Shown here: piece after piece, positions 22,464-29,235 of the stretch
How positions within the stretch are numbered: position 1 is the stretch's first letter
Layout of the letters: each line of letters begins with the position of its first letter
Assembly (NCBI GenBank): GCA_018221245.1
Contig: JAAOYH010000030.1
Span: 1 to 38,445 of the forward strand
DNA length: 38,445 nt
Origin: Candidatus Woesearchaeota archaeon
GTDB lineage: Archaea > Nanobdellota > Nanobdellia > Woesearchaeales > UBA525
Direction of reading: 5' to 3'
The notes under the pieces: generated by a model
The model's database searches: none
What the model was told of the DNA's origin: nothing
The model's input: only the letters and a program-made list of their open reading frames with translations
Made by a program: the position numbers and the translations under genes

Positions 22464-24179
22464 ATGGCATACAGCACAGAGTGGGACCTATCACCTCTAC
22501 TTGATGGGAAAACAGTTGATGATAACTTAACCGAGTTGAATTCTCTTGTGAAATCCTTTGGGACTCACAGGGAAAAACTCGAAGGTATCTCTCCAAAGAA
22601 TTTCAAGAATATCGTCGAAGAGTACACCTTAATTACCGACAAAATGGTTAAAGTATCTGCGTACGCAGAGCTCCTACTGACCACCAAGACGGATGATCCT
22701 GAACGAATGGCTCTTAGTGGCTGTTTGGACCAGTTCTGTTCTGAGGCAGGAAACAAAATGAGGTTCTTCTCACTATGGTGGAAGGGGCTTAATGATGTAG
22801 AGAAATATCTTGAGGTTCTTGGAAGTGACAGGTACAATTTCGAGCACAAGAGAGCTTTTGCAGAGTTTACCTTGCCGGAAAAAGAGGAGAACATAATCAG
22901 CATCAAGGACTCTACGGGAGTATCAGGACTCAAGAATGTTTATTCTATCCTTGGTTCCAATATGGAGTACGAACTGGATGGGGAGACTCTCACTTACGAC
23001 CAACTCTCAAAAAAATTCAAGCACGAAGATTCGGCTGTGAGGAAAAGAGCTTACCAAGTTCTCTTCAAGACAATCGCGCCTTTCAGGGCTGCTTATGGCG
23101 AAATCTATTCTAATCTTGTTAGGGATATGGCATCTGAGGCCAAGCTAAGAGGCTACAAATCAGTCTTGAGCATAAGAAACCTTCAGAATGATCTTCCCGA
23201 CAAAGCTGTCGAAGCACATCTGCAGGCCTGCAGGGAATCTGCCCCTTTGTGGCAGAGGTTCTTGAAGCTGAAAGGAAAGGCGCTTGGAATAGAGATGACT
23301 CGTTTTGACATTTACGCCTCTTTATCAGAAGGAAGTGAAGAGTATACTTATGATGCTGCAGTTGAATTGACTCTCTCAGCTCTTGGTGATTTTTCTCCAA
23401 ACCTCAGAAAGGCCGCCGAGGAGATATACGAAAAAAAACAAGTCCATGTCTATCCAAAAAAAGGGAAAAGAGGTGGTGCGTTCTGTTTCGGAGTGACTCC
23501 AGGCCTGCCGCCTTACCTGATGTATAATTATGCAAATACTCTGAATGATGTTGCTACTGTTGCGCACGAGACTGGGCACGGAGTTCATTCTCAATTGGGA
23601 AGGAAGCACTCATCGCTAAGCTGGGGGCATGCTATTCCTGTGGCTGAGACCGCGAGTACCTTTGCAGAAATGTTATTATCTGATCACTTGCAGAGGAAGA
23701 ATCCCTCCATGAGACGGGAGTTGCTTGTGCACCAGTTGAATGATTTCTATGCTACTGTTTCTAGACAGAGTTTCTTCACGCTCTGGGAGATTGAGGCTCA
23801 CAAGTTATTGGCTGAAGGGAAGTCAATTGATGATGTTTCTAATGCCTACAAAGAGTTGCTTGTTGAGCAGTTCGGAGATATTGCATTTGATGATATCTTT
23901 AAGGACGAATGGCTTGTGGTTCATCATTTCTTTAACTGGCCTTTCTATTGCTACGGGTACAGCTTTGGGAATTTGCTAACTTTGGCGATGTTCTCGATGT
24001 ACAAGGAAGAAGGAGAGTCTTTTGTTGCGAAGTATGAAGAGTTCTTGTCTGCTGCACAAACCATGTCTCCTGTTGATTTATGTGCTATTGTTGGCGCGGA
24101 CATTACTAAGAAAGAGTTCTGGCTGAAAGGCTTGAAGGTCATTGAAGGCATGATTGATGAACTCGAGAGTATTTTGTAG
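22464..24179 (+). CDS. pepF: M3-family oligoendopeptidase (PepF-like)
   Basis: About 571 residues, matching the oligoendopeptidase F family. The zinc site is HETGH (His368 to His372), with the third ligand expected in the downstream ETASTFAEM segment. The family-typical GGAFCFG and a C-terminal LWEIEAHKLLAEG/FFNWPFYCYGYSFG region are present. It cleaves short peptides in the cytoplasm, plausibly finishing proteasome products. The start is the ATG at 22464; a GTG further upstream in frame (22437) lies inside tRNA-Ser. With only 2 nt between the tRNA and the ATG and no separate promoter, the mRNA is likely released by tRNA 3' processing. Confidence 0.93.
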   Translation: MAYSTEWDLSPLLDGKTVDDNLTELNSLVKSFGTHREKLEGISPKNFKNIVEEYTLITDKMVKVSAYAELLLTTKTDDPERMALSGCLDQFCSEAGNKMRFFSLWWKGLNDVEKYLEVLGSDRYNFEHKRAFAEFTLPEKEENIISIKDSTGVSGLKNVYSILGSNMEYELDGETLTYDQLSKKFKHEDSAVRKRAYQVLFKTIAPFRAAYGEIYSNLVRDMASEAKLRGYKSVLSIRNLQNDLPDKAVEAHLQACRESAPLWQRFLKLKGKALGIEMTRFDIYASLSEGSEEYTYDAAVELTLSALGDFSPNLRKAAEEIYEKKQVHVYPKKGKRGGAFCFGVTPGLPPYLMYNYANTLNDVATVAHETGHGVHSQLGRKHSSLSWGHAIPVAETASTFAEMLLSDHLQRKNPSMRRELLVHQLNDFYATVSRQSFFTLWEIEAHKLLAEGKSIDDVSNAYKELLVEQFGDIAFDDIFKDEWLVVHHFFNWPFYCYGYSFGNLLTLAMFSMYKEEGESFVAKYEEFLSAAQTMSPVDLCAIVGADITKKEFWLKGLKVIEGMIDELESIL

Positions 24180-24196
24180 TGTTGGGGTTATTTTTG

Positions 24197-24212
24197 ACCA
24201 TTCTTTAATGGT
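24197..24212 (+). terminator. possible pepF terminator hairpin
   Basis: ACCATT-CTTT-AATGGT is a perfect 6-bp stem with a 4-nt loop, 18 bp past the pepF stop and just after a T-rich stretch (TTATTTTT). It may end or stabilise the transcript. Confidence 0.4.
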
Positions 24213-24226
24213 ATCATGAGATATTA

Positions 24227-24235
24227 TTATATAAT
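24227..24235 (+). promoter_or_regulatory. TATA box of the accessory enzyme cluster
   Basis: TTATATAAT, inside a longer A/T run, is centred 24 bp before the GTG at 24255. This spacing predicts a leaderless mRNA and supports GTG as the true start, since no ATG fits. Confidence 0.6.
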
Positions 24236-24254
24236 TTGAAGTTATGAGTACATT

Positions 24255-25322
24255 GTGCGAGACCCAAGCCATTCATTGAACGGGCTTACGCTTTCTGGAG
24301 CTAAAGAGCTTTCTCTCGAATATAACGTGCCTGTTTTCGATGTATTGCATATGGCTATTAATCTAAGAGGGGTAAAATCAAAAGGGGTTTCAGGACGAGG
24401 AAGGTTTCTTTTTAAACAAGATAGAAGAGAGTATATTATGGCAGTCTCCTTGGGGGAAAACACCCCGTTCAAGCACGAAGAAGGAGTTTTAAGGATTCAA
24501 GACGATGTCATAGGCACAGTTACTGATATTGAGGAAGATACGTGCGATGAAACATACTATAGAAATAATGGCCGTGCCCTCACTCTGAACTCTAACATCA
24601 AGAGTGATTGCAGAGGATGTATGTTCTGTGGCGCTTATGATTCTGTCGAAACTGAAAAGAGCTTGACAACAGAGGAGGGATTGAACAATAAAATTGATGA
24701 ACTTCTAAAAGAAAGTGGTGATGAGGATATGTCTTTTCTTGATTCTATAGGTGTTGTAACGGGATGTTTTCCTTCAGAGGATGATGTCCTGGGTCATTTG
24801 TTGTTGGTGAATGATGTTTTCAAGAATAGGGGGTTTTCTGGGACTGTTTGTTATGTTGGTTCGCAGATCACGAGCGAAGACTGTCTTGTTGAAATGGGTA
24901 AGAATAATATGGCACTTTACTTGACTGTAGAATGCTTTGAGAGAAGATCAAATCTTCTTAGACTGGGGAAAGCAGAACTAAATCTTGATGATGGGAGAGA
25001 TGTACTGAAGAAAGCAAGAAATGCAGGTCTAGAAACCTCTTTTTTGTATATCCTTGGGTTGGATTCCCTGGTCTCTATATCTGAACAGTTTCCAGAATAC
25101 TTAGATGTTATTTCCAGACATCCTATTGTGAACCTGATGCAGAACTATCAACCTATACATGAGACATTAAGGCATCCCACAGCATATTCTATGCATTATT
25201 TCCTTGGGGCGAGGAACCTAATAGAGAATGTGATGGGAAAAACATCTATGAGACCAAGACTGTGGGAGAATTATCGGGCTCCTTGGGCAACAACATATGG
25301 GGGAGATATTCTTGAATCCTAG
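24255..25322 (+). CDS. radical SAM protein with CX2CX2C cluster motif
   Basis: 355 residues from a leaderless GTG. The N-terminal segment (SGAKELSLEYNVPVFDVLHMAINLRG) resembles the opening helices of BioB/HydE-type radical SAM enzymes. A beta-rich stretch follows, then the cluster motif with Cys119, Cys122 and Cys125 (DCRGCMFCGAY). The spacing is CX2CX2C, not the usual CX3CX2C. The C-terminal part fits a TIM barrel (VVTGCFPSEDD, VCYVGSQITSED, YLTVECFERRSNLLRLGK, SFLYILGLDSL). It would generate a 5'-deoxyadenosyl radical, probably on a small molecule. No auxiliary cluster motif is evident at the C terminus. Its substrate is unknown; the adjacent ThDP enzyme overlaps by about 26 bp. Confidence 0.75.
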   Translation: MRDPSHSLNGLTLSGAKELSLEYNVPVFDVLHMAINLRGVKSKGVSGRGRFLFKQDRREYIMAVSLGENTPFKHEEGVLRIQDDVIGTVTDIEEDTCDETYYRNNGRALTLNSNIKSDCRGCMFCGAYDSVETEKSLTTEEGLNNKIDELLKESGDEDMSFLDSIGVVTGCFPSEDDVLGHLLLVNDVFKNRGFSGTVCYVGSQITSEDCLVEMGKNNMALYLTVECFERRSNLLRLGKAELNLDDGRDVLKKARNAGLETSFLYILGLDSLVSISEQFPEYLDVISRHPIVNLMQNYQPIHETLRHPTAYSMHYFLGARNLIENVMGKTSMRPRLWENYRAPWATTYGGDILES

Positions 25323-26427
25323 GAATGTCCTAGACTTACTAAAGAATAGAGGCCACGACTTTGTCACAGGAATACCTTGTGGGGTATTGAGTCCGCTTAT
25401 AGCAGAATTCAAGAGGGATTCGTTGTACGAACACTTAATTGTCCAGAATGAGCCTGAGGCCATAGGGGTTGCAGCTGGAGCTTATCTGGGTGGAAAGCGC
25501 CCTGTATTGTATATGCAAAATTCAGGCTTTCTAAAATCAATAAATGAATATGGTTCCCTGTTGATACCTAATGAGATTCCCATCTTGAACATTGTCAGTT
25601 ATAGGGGATGTCCAGGAGAGAACGCTCCTCAGCATTTTACTACTGGCAGAATCACTAAGAGCGTGTTGGACATCCTAAATATTCCTTGGGCACAGATGGA
25701 AGATGATGTCTGCGTAATTGATTCGGTATTCGCAGAAATGGAAGAAAAGTCAGTCCCTGGTGTAATTCTTATCAAAAGATCTACGTTTGGAGAGTCTCAT
25801 AATCCACAGAACTGTCGTCAACATGTCCCTGAGATACTTGTGAATGAAAGGTTGAACGTTTTGGATATTTTGAGGCGGGAAGAGGCGTTGGATGCAATTC
25901 TTTCCGCAACAACAGAGATGGACGCAATATTGTCTGGCACCGGGTTGATGAGCAGATCTATCTATGAACGAAATGATGGCCCAAACAAATTCTATACTGC
26001 TGGTGCATTCGGCCTGGTATCTTCAATAGGTCTTGGGTTTTCGTTGGCAAAGCCAGATACTGGAACTGTTGTTATAGATGGGGATGCGAGCCTTCTTTCA
26101 AATTTAGGTTCTTTGATAAGTACAGGCAGGGCACAACCGAGGAATCTCGTACATGTTGTTGTTGATAATCATGCGTACGGTTCATGCCAGGAGGAACCTA
26201 GCTGTTCAGATATCGTAAAATTTCCTCAAATTGCCGCACATCACGGGTTTAGAAGAGTATTTTCAGTGAATAACCCAAGAGACATCTCCGAGGCGGTACG
26301 AGAATCCCTTGCAGGGGGAGGTCCTGCGTTAATTCATATCCCTATTCAGTTAGGAGGACGAAGAGATTTCAAACGTCCGATGAACTTACCTTATATCTCC
26401 AGGAGGTTCAAAAAAACATTTTCATGA
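25297..26427 (+). CDS. ThDP-dependent decarboxylase, phosphonopyruvate/sulfopyruvate decarboxylase-like
   Basis: 376 residues with both ThDP halves in one chain. The N-terminal Pyr domain matches phosphonopyruvate decarboxylase (AepY/Fom2): FVTGIPCGVLSPLIAEF, the cofactor-activating Glu in NEPEAIGVAAGAYL, YMQNSG, and RGCPGENAPQHFTTGRIT. The C-terminal PP domain has the GDASLL...VDNHAYGS metal-diphosphate motif. The family decarboxylates 3-phosphonopyruvate or sulfopyruvate to the aldehyde. No PEP mutase or sulfopyruvate-forming gene lies in this window, so the substrate is open. Coordinates use ATG 25297; TTG 25312 has the better ribosome site (GGGGGAGAT) and may be the real start. Confidence 0.85.
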   Translation: MGEIFLNPRNVLDLLKNRGHDFVTGIPCGVLSPLIAEFKRDSLYEHLIVQNEPEAIGVAAGAYLGGKRPVLYMQNSGFLKSINEYGSLLIPNEIPILNIVSYRGCPGENAPQHFTTGRITKSVLDILNIPWAQMEDDVCVIDSVFAEMEEKSVPGVILIKRSTFGESHNPQNCRQHVPEILVNERLNVLDILRREEALDAILSATTEMDAILSGTGLMSRSIYERNDGPNKFYTAGAFGLVSSIGLGFSLAKPDTGTVVIDGDASLLSNLGSLISTGRAQPRNLVHVVVDNHAYGSCQEEPSCSDIVKFPQIAAHHGFRRVFSVNNPRDISEAVRESLAGGGPALIHIPIQLGGRRDFKRPMNLPYISRRFKKTFS

Positions 26428-26945
26428 GACTTGAAGAACTGTTCCGTAGTATAAGAGATGTACCGTACTCTCAAAATTTTATTGAGGGAACAGAGGGGTT
26501 ATCATGCAAGGATAAACATACAAATATGGTTGATGGTCTATATAAGTTAGGAATATCTTCAAGATTTGTGACTACCCGTTTTGCGTGGCACGAGCTGTCC
26601 AAGAGAGGGGTGCAATATCCGCCTCTCATGAGTGAACTTGCTTATGGGGCGGGAGAATCGTTCCATATGGCGTGCGAGGCTTATTTGGACGATGGGTGGA
26701 CTCTTTTAGATGCTACATGGGATAAACATCTAGCGGATGTTGGGTTTCCAGTAAATGAAGATCCTCGTAATTGCGTACATGCAGTTTTCCCCAGAGATAT
26801 TATTATTCACAAAGATTTGGATATTAGAGATAATTTGCTGGATAAATTCAGAGCGAACTATTCGAATCTTCAATGGGAGCGCAAACGCATCTTCTACAAA
26901 GAGTTAGATTCTTGGATGAATAAAATTAGAAATCGACATCAATAA
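26424..26945 (+). CDS. transglutaminase-like cysteine protein
   Basis: 173 residues, overlapping the ThDP gene by 4 bp (ATGA). The papain-like transglutaminase triad is visible: Cys28 in GLSCKDKH, His81 in ESFHMACEAYLDDGW, and Asp96 in TLLDATWD. Between them lies the usual LYKLGISSRFVTTRF block. Such domains act as peptidases, amide hydrolases, transamidases or peptide-bond-forming catalysts. In an enzyme cluster with a radical SAM and a ThDP enzyme, amide formation or hydrolysis on a small molecule is possible; this is inference. There is no signal peptide, so it works in the cytoplasm. Confidence 0.8.
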   Translation: MRLEELFRSIRDVPYSQNFIEGTEGLSCKDKHTNMVDGLYKLGISSRFVTTRFAWHELSKRGVQYPPLMSELAYGAGESFHMACEAYLDDGWTLLDATWDKHLADVGFPVNEDPRNCVHAVFPRDIIIHKDLDIRDNLLDKFRANYSNLQWERKRIFYKELDSWMNKIRNRHQ

Positions 26946-26950
26946 ATATG
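26940..26950 (+). promoter_or_regulatory. TATA box of the cluster methyltransferase
   Basis: CAATAAATATG overlaps the stop of the transglutaminase-like gene and is centred about 24 bp before the ATG at 26970. It gives the methyltransferase its own, probably leaderless, transcript. Confidence 0.5.
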
Positions 26951-26969
26951 TATCTATGCCTGCAACATC

Positions 26970-27599
26970 ATGGGCGGGTGGGATGATATTTACAAAAAGG
27001 ATCCTAAAGACTATTCTTATTATGATTTGGGCAAACCACACAAAGACTTGCCAAAGATAGTGCGTCGTTTCAAAGGCGTGAAAAATGTTCTGGATATTGG
27101 TTGTGGATCTGGTAGGAACTTTTTCTACCTCACCAAACATTTTCAAGTTGAAGGTATAGATATTGCTAAAGAGGGGGTTCGACAGATAAAGAAGATTCTG
27201 CCTGAATCAAGAGTTAAGGTGGGAGATATATACAACAAATTACCTTACAAAACTGGTGTGTTCGATGCTATTGTGGGCATCCAAGTTCTACAGCATTCCA
27301 CGGAACCGAAGATTAAGAAAGCAATTTCCGAAATTTTCAGAATTCTGAAGCCAGGAGGGTGGTTGTTCATTACAGTTGGTGGAAGAATCTCTAAAGGAGA
27401 GGTGAGATACTGCCTTGTTAAAACTGCTAAAAAGATGGCGCCGAACACGTATGTCCCTACAAAAGGAAGCGAGAAAGGCCTTACTCATTTTATCTACAGC
27501 AAGAAGCGCCTTCTTGATCACTTCGAGTTGTTCGATATTATCGAAACGTGGAAGGACGACAAGGACTATTATTGCCTTCTAGCAAGAAAGCCAACATAA
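26970..27599 (+). CDS. class I SAM-dependent methyltransferase of the accessory cluster
   Basis: 209 residues, Methyltransf_11 type. Motif I is VLDIGCGSGRNFFYL; the acidic ribose-binding residue lies in VEGIDIAKEG; the motif IV-like stretch is FDAIVGIQVLQH, and ILKPGGWLFITV completes the Rossmann core. The opening GWDDIYKKDPKDYSYYDLGKP is typical of small-molecule methyltransferases. It lies 24 bp after the transglutaminase-like gene, so it may be regulated with it or alone. Its stop is followed directly by GGAATTTTCTCTT, a 13-base match to the left arm of the tRNA-Glu repeats downstream. Substrate unknown. Confidence 0.85.
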   Translation: MGGWDDIYKKDPKDYSYYDLGKPHKDLPKIVRRFKGVKNVLDIGCGSGRNFFYLTKHFQVEGIDIAKEGVRQIKKILPESRVKVGDIYNKLPYKTGVFDAIVGIQVLQHSTEPKIKKAISEIFRILKPGGWLFITVGGRISKGEVRYCLVKTAKKMAPNTYVPTKGSEKGLTHFIYSKKRLLDHFELFDIIETWKDDKDYYCLLARKPT

Positions 27600-27650
27600 T
27601 GGAATTTTCTCTTTATTATGGAGAGTTTCCAGTATTGTAATATCTACATA

Positions 27651-27661
27651 ATATTTTTAAA
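27651..27661 (+). promoter_or_regulatory. TATA box of tRNA-Lys
   Basis: ATATTTTTAAA is centred about 26-27 bp before the first base of the mature tRNA-Lys. This predicts a transcript that begins at or next to the mature 5' end, with little or no leader for RNase P. Confidence 0.55.
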
Positions 27662-27682
27662 GGAATTACTCTCCCGGAAGCC

Positions 27683-27757
27683 GGGTCCGTAGCTCAGCCT
27701 GGTCAGAGCAATCGGCTCTTAACCGATCGGCCGCGGGTTCGAATCCCGTCGGACCCA
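27683..27757 (+). tRNA. tRNA-Lys (CTT)
   Basis: Acceptor GGGTCCG/CGGACCC with discriminator A. Anticodon arm ATCGG-CTCTTAA-CCGAT with anticodon CTT. The T arm GCGGG-TTCGAAT-CCCGT has a terminal G-T pair. No intron and no encoded CCA. tRNA-Glu follows 45 bp downstream. Confidence 0.96.
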
Positions 27758-27802
27758 TAGTGCTCAGAAATGTAATTTCTGGCACGTGAGCTCACGCTCA
27801 AC

Positions 27803-27877
27803 GCTCCTGTAGTGTAGTCCGGTCAATCATTTCGCCCTCTCGAGGCGAAGACCCGGGTTCGAATCCCGGCGGGAGCA
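27803..27877 (+). tRNA. tRNA-Glu (CTC)
   Basis: Acceptor GCTCCTG/CGGGAGC (one T-G pair), discriminator A. Anticodon arm TCGCC-CTCTCGA-GGCGA with anticodon CTC. T arm CCGGG-TTCGAAT-CCCGG. No convincing TATA box lies 26 bp upstream, so it may be cotranscribed with tRNA-Lys. Its 3' end (27865-27877) is the core of a repeat that recurs at 28370 and 29222. Confidence 0.95.
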
Positions 27878-27882
27878 GTTCT
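27865..27882 (+). repeat. tRNA-Glu 3'-end repeat, copy 1 (attachment-site-like)
   Basis: CCCGGCGGGAGCAGTTCT spans the last 13 bases of tRNA-Glu plus 5 bases. It is identical over 18 bases to 28370-28387, and similarity continues (C/G, then GACG). Here the left flank is the true tRNA. Confidence 0.8.
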
Positions 27883-27963
27883 CGACGGTAAAATAGAGGT
27901 TGTTGGAGGGCATCGAACCTTTTCGGCACAAGTCTTTATATATCAAATAAGGGGTGTTTGATT

Positions 27964-28350
27964 ATGAAAACCATACTTGTTGATGCAATAAACACTTTTG
28001 TAATCAAAGAAGAGGGGGTATTTGAAGAAATGTATGGGCTCTTGGAATCTTATCCAAACCCTAAGATTATCTTGACTGGCGCAAATGATGAGCAGATGAA
28101 GAAATTCGGTCTGGATAAGATGCCTTATACTGTATTCACTCTGAAGCACAATCCAGAGAAGACGGAAACTGAATATTTCACTAGAATGCTTCAACACTTC
28201 AATCTTGAAGCGGGAGACGTGATATATTTCGAGCATAACCCTGCTGCTGCTGAGGTTGCTAGATCTCTAGGAATAGAAACATTAGATTATGACAAAGATA
28301 AGAAGGATTTGATCTCTTTGAAGTCGTTCATTGATTCATTTGCCCTGTAA
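27964..28350 (+). CDS. HAD-like protein with degenerate catalytic motif
   Basis: 128 residues, starting at an ATG about 25 bp after the TATA box TTTATATAT (27935-27943). The fold pattern is HAD-like: a first strand TILVDAINTFV, then PKIILTGANDEQMKKFGL, and a final GDVIYFEHNPAAAEVARSLGIETLDYD. In active HADs motif I is DxDx(T/V); here it is D-A-I-N-T, so the second Asp is lost. The usual acidic pair near the end is reduced to Glu-His-Asn. It may be non-catalytic. It is the only gene in the first segment between tRNA-Glu 3'-end repeats. Confidence 0.75.
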   Translation: MKTILVDAINTFVIKEEGVFEEMYGLLESYPNPKIILTGANDEQMKKFGLDKMPYTVFTLKHNPEKTETEYFTRMLQHFNLEAGDVIYFEHNPAAAEVARSLGIETLDYDKDKKDLISLKSFIDSFAL

Positions 28351-28352
28351 TC

Positions 28353-28387
28353 GGAATTTTCTCTTCACGCCCGGCGGGAGCAGTTCT
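28353..28387 (+). repeat. tRNA-Glu 3'-end repeat, copy 2
   Basis: GGAATTTTCTCTTCACG + CCCGGCGGGAGCA + GTTCT. Its left arm and core match copy 3 (29205-29234) at 29 of 30 positions, and its core and right arm match copy 1 over 18 bases. It starts 2 bp after the stop of the HAD-like gene. Confidence 0.85.
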
Positions 28388-28444
28388 GGACGCTGTTGCC
28401 ATAAATAACCAAACATATATGAACCTGTGTTGGAGGCAAATGGT

Positions 28445-29155
28445 GTGGATATCGAGGCAGTAAAAAGGGATGTGGAGTACACCAAGACAAGATTCGAGAG
28501 AATGCTCCACAATCTCACTCTTCTTCATCAGCAGAAAATTATCATAGTGCAAGATATCAATAAATCCAATAATATACAAGAAAAGACCAATCTCATTAAA
28601 CGTCTTCATGATAGAATCGCAAGGGAGGAAAAATATGTCCGTCTACTGGGTAAAGGGCTAGCAAACCTTCTTAGTGATATAAAAAGTGCTTTCGACGAAT
28701 GCAGAAATATCCATAGGGCCTCTGATAAAGAAAGCCTTCTCCTTATAGTTAGTTTAGAGGGTCTATTGAAAAAGGAAGAAAAGGTGATTCTTTTCCTCCA
28801 AAATACGTTTGGTCAGATGGAAAAAAGGATTCAACGGGAAAAGAAATATGTCCATAGAGGGATCGGAGAATTTAACTCTGGTGATTATCAAAAGTTCTTT
28901 GAAGAGTTCGAGAAAGAGATCAAACTGGAAGCAGGGACATTCAAGATAAAAGATGAAATAACAAGAATTGTAGACAAAGGAGAGGAGGTCATACTGATTA
29001 GCAAGGTTGTGTCTAAGAAAGTAGATCGTGTGGTGGGCTTCGCGATAGCAGGAACAACAATCATCCTTGCCGGGTTAGCCCCTGAGCTACTTGGGTTCTT
29101 CGGGTCATTTCTTTTTACTATTGGTGGAATAACTATAGGGACCCGCGGCATTTGA
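28445..29155 (+). CDS. coiled-coil protein with C-terminal membrane hairpin, unknown function
   Basis: About 236 residues. Nearly all of it is helical and charged, with heptad-like coiled coils over about 1-150. The last ~40 residues form two hydrophobic segments (VVGFAIAGTTIILAGL and FFGSFLFTIGGITIG) that could insert as a hairpin. No cysteine or enzyme motif stands out. Start: GTG 28445 with GGAGG 8 bp upstream, close to the start site predicted from CATATATG at about 28413-28420; GTG 28427 is the longer alternative. It is the only gene in the second repeat-bounded segment. The layout recalls small membrane-acting effectors, but nothing proves that. Confidence 0.65.
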   Translation: MDIEAVKRDVEYTKTRFERMLHNLTLLHQQKIIIVQDINKSNNIQEKTNLIKRLHDRIAREEKYVRLLGKGLANLLSDIKSAFDECRNIHRASDKESLLLIVSLEGLLKKEEKVILFLQNTFGQMEKRIQREKKYVHRGIGEFNSGDYQKFFEEFEKEIKLEAGTFKIKDEITRIVDKGEEVILISKVVSKKVDRVVGFAIAGTTIILAGLAPELLGFFGSFLFTIGGITIGTRGI

Positions 29156-29204
29156 ATTTTATTTCCAAGGCCCGGATAAATAATGTGGGGATTGCCCCTT
29201 TCCT

Positions 29205-29234
29205 GGAATTTTCTCCTCACGCCCGGCGGGAGCA
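29205..29234 (+). repeat. tRNA-Glu 3'-end repeat, copy 3
   Basis: GGAATTTTCTCCTCACG + CCCGGCGGGAGCA, 29/30 identical to copy 2. Its right flank (TCTACTCAGCG) is unlike copies 1 and 2 and runs into the next gene, as expected for the original chromosomal side of the site. Just before it are a GGGG-ATTG-CCCC hairpin (29187-29198) and a larger imperfect inverted repeat. Confidence 0.85.
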
Positions 29235-29235
29235 T

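Noticed and set aside
24255-27599. Phosphonate (fosfomycin-type) biosynthesis cluster
   Set aside because: Only the decarboxylase resembles that pathway; PEP mutase and a B12-type radical SAM methyltransferase are absent from the window, so the product cannot be named.
27865-29234. CRISPR array
   Set aside because: There are only three repeats, derived from a tRNA end, at gene-length spacing, with no cas genes.
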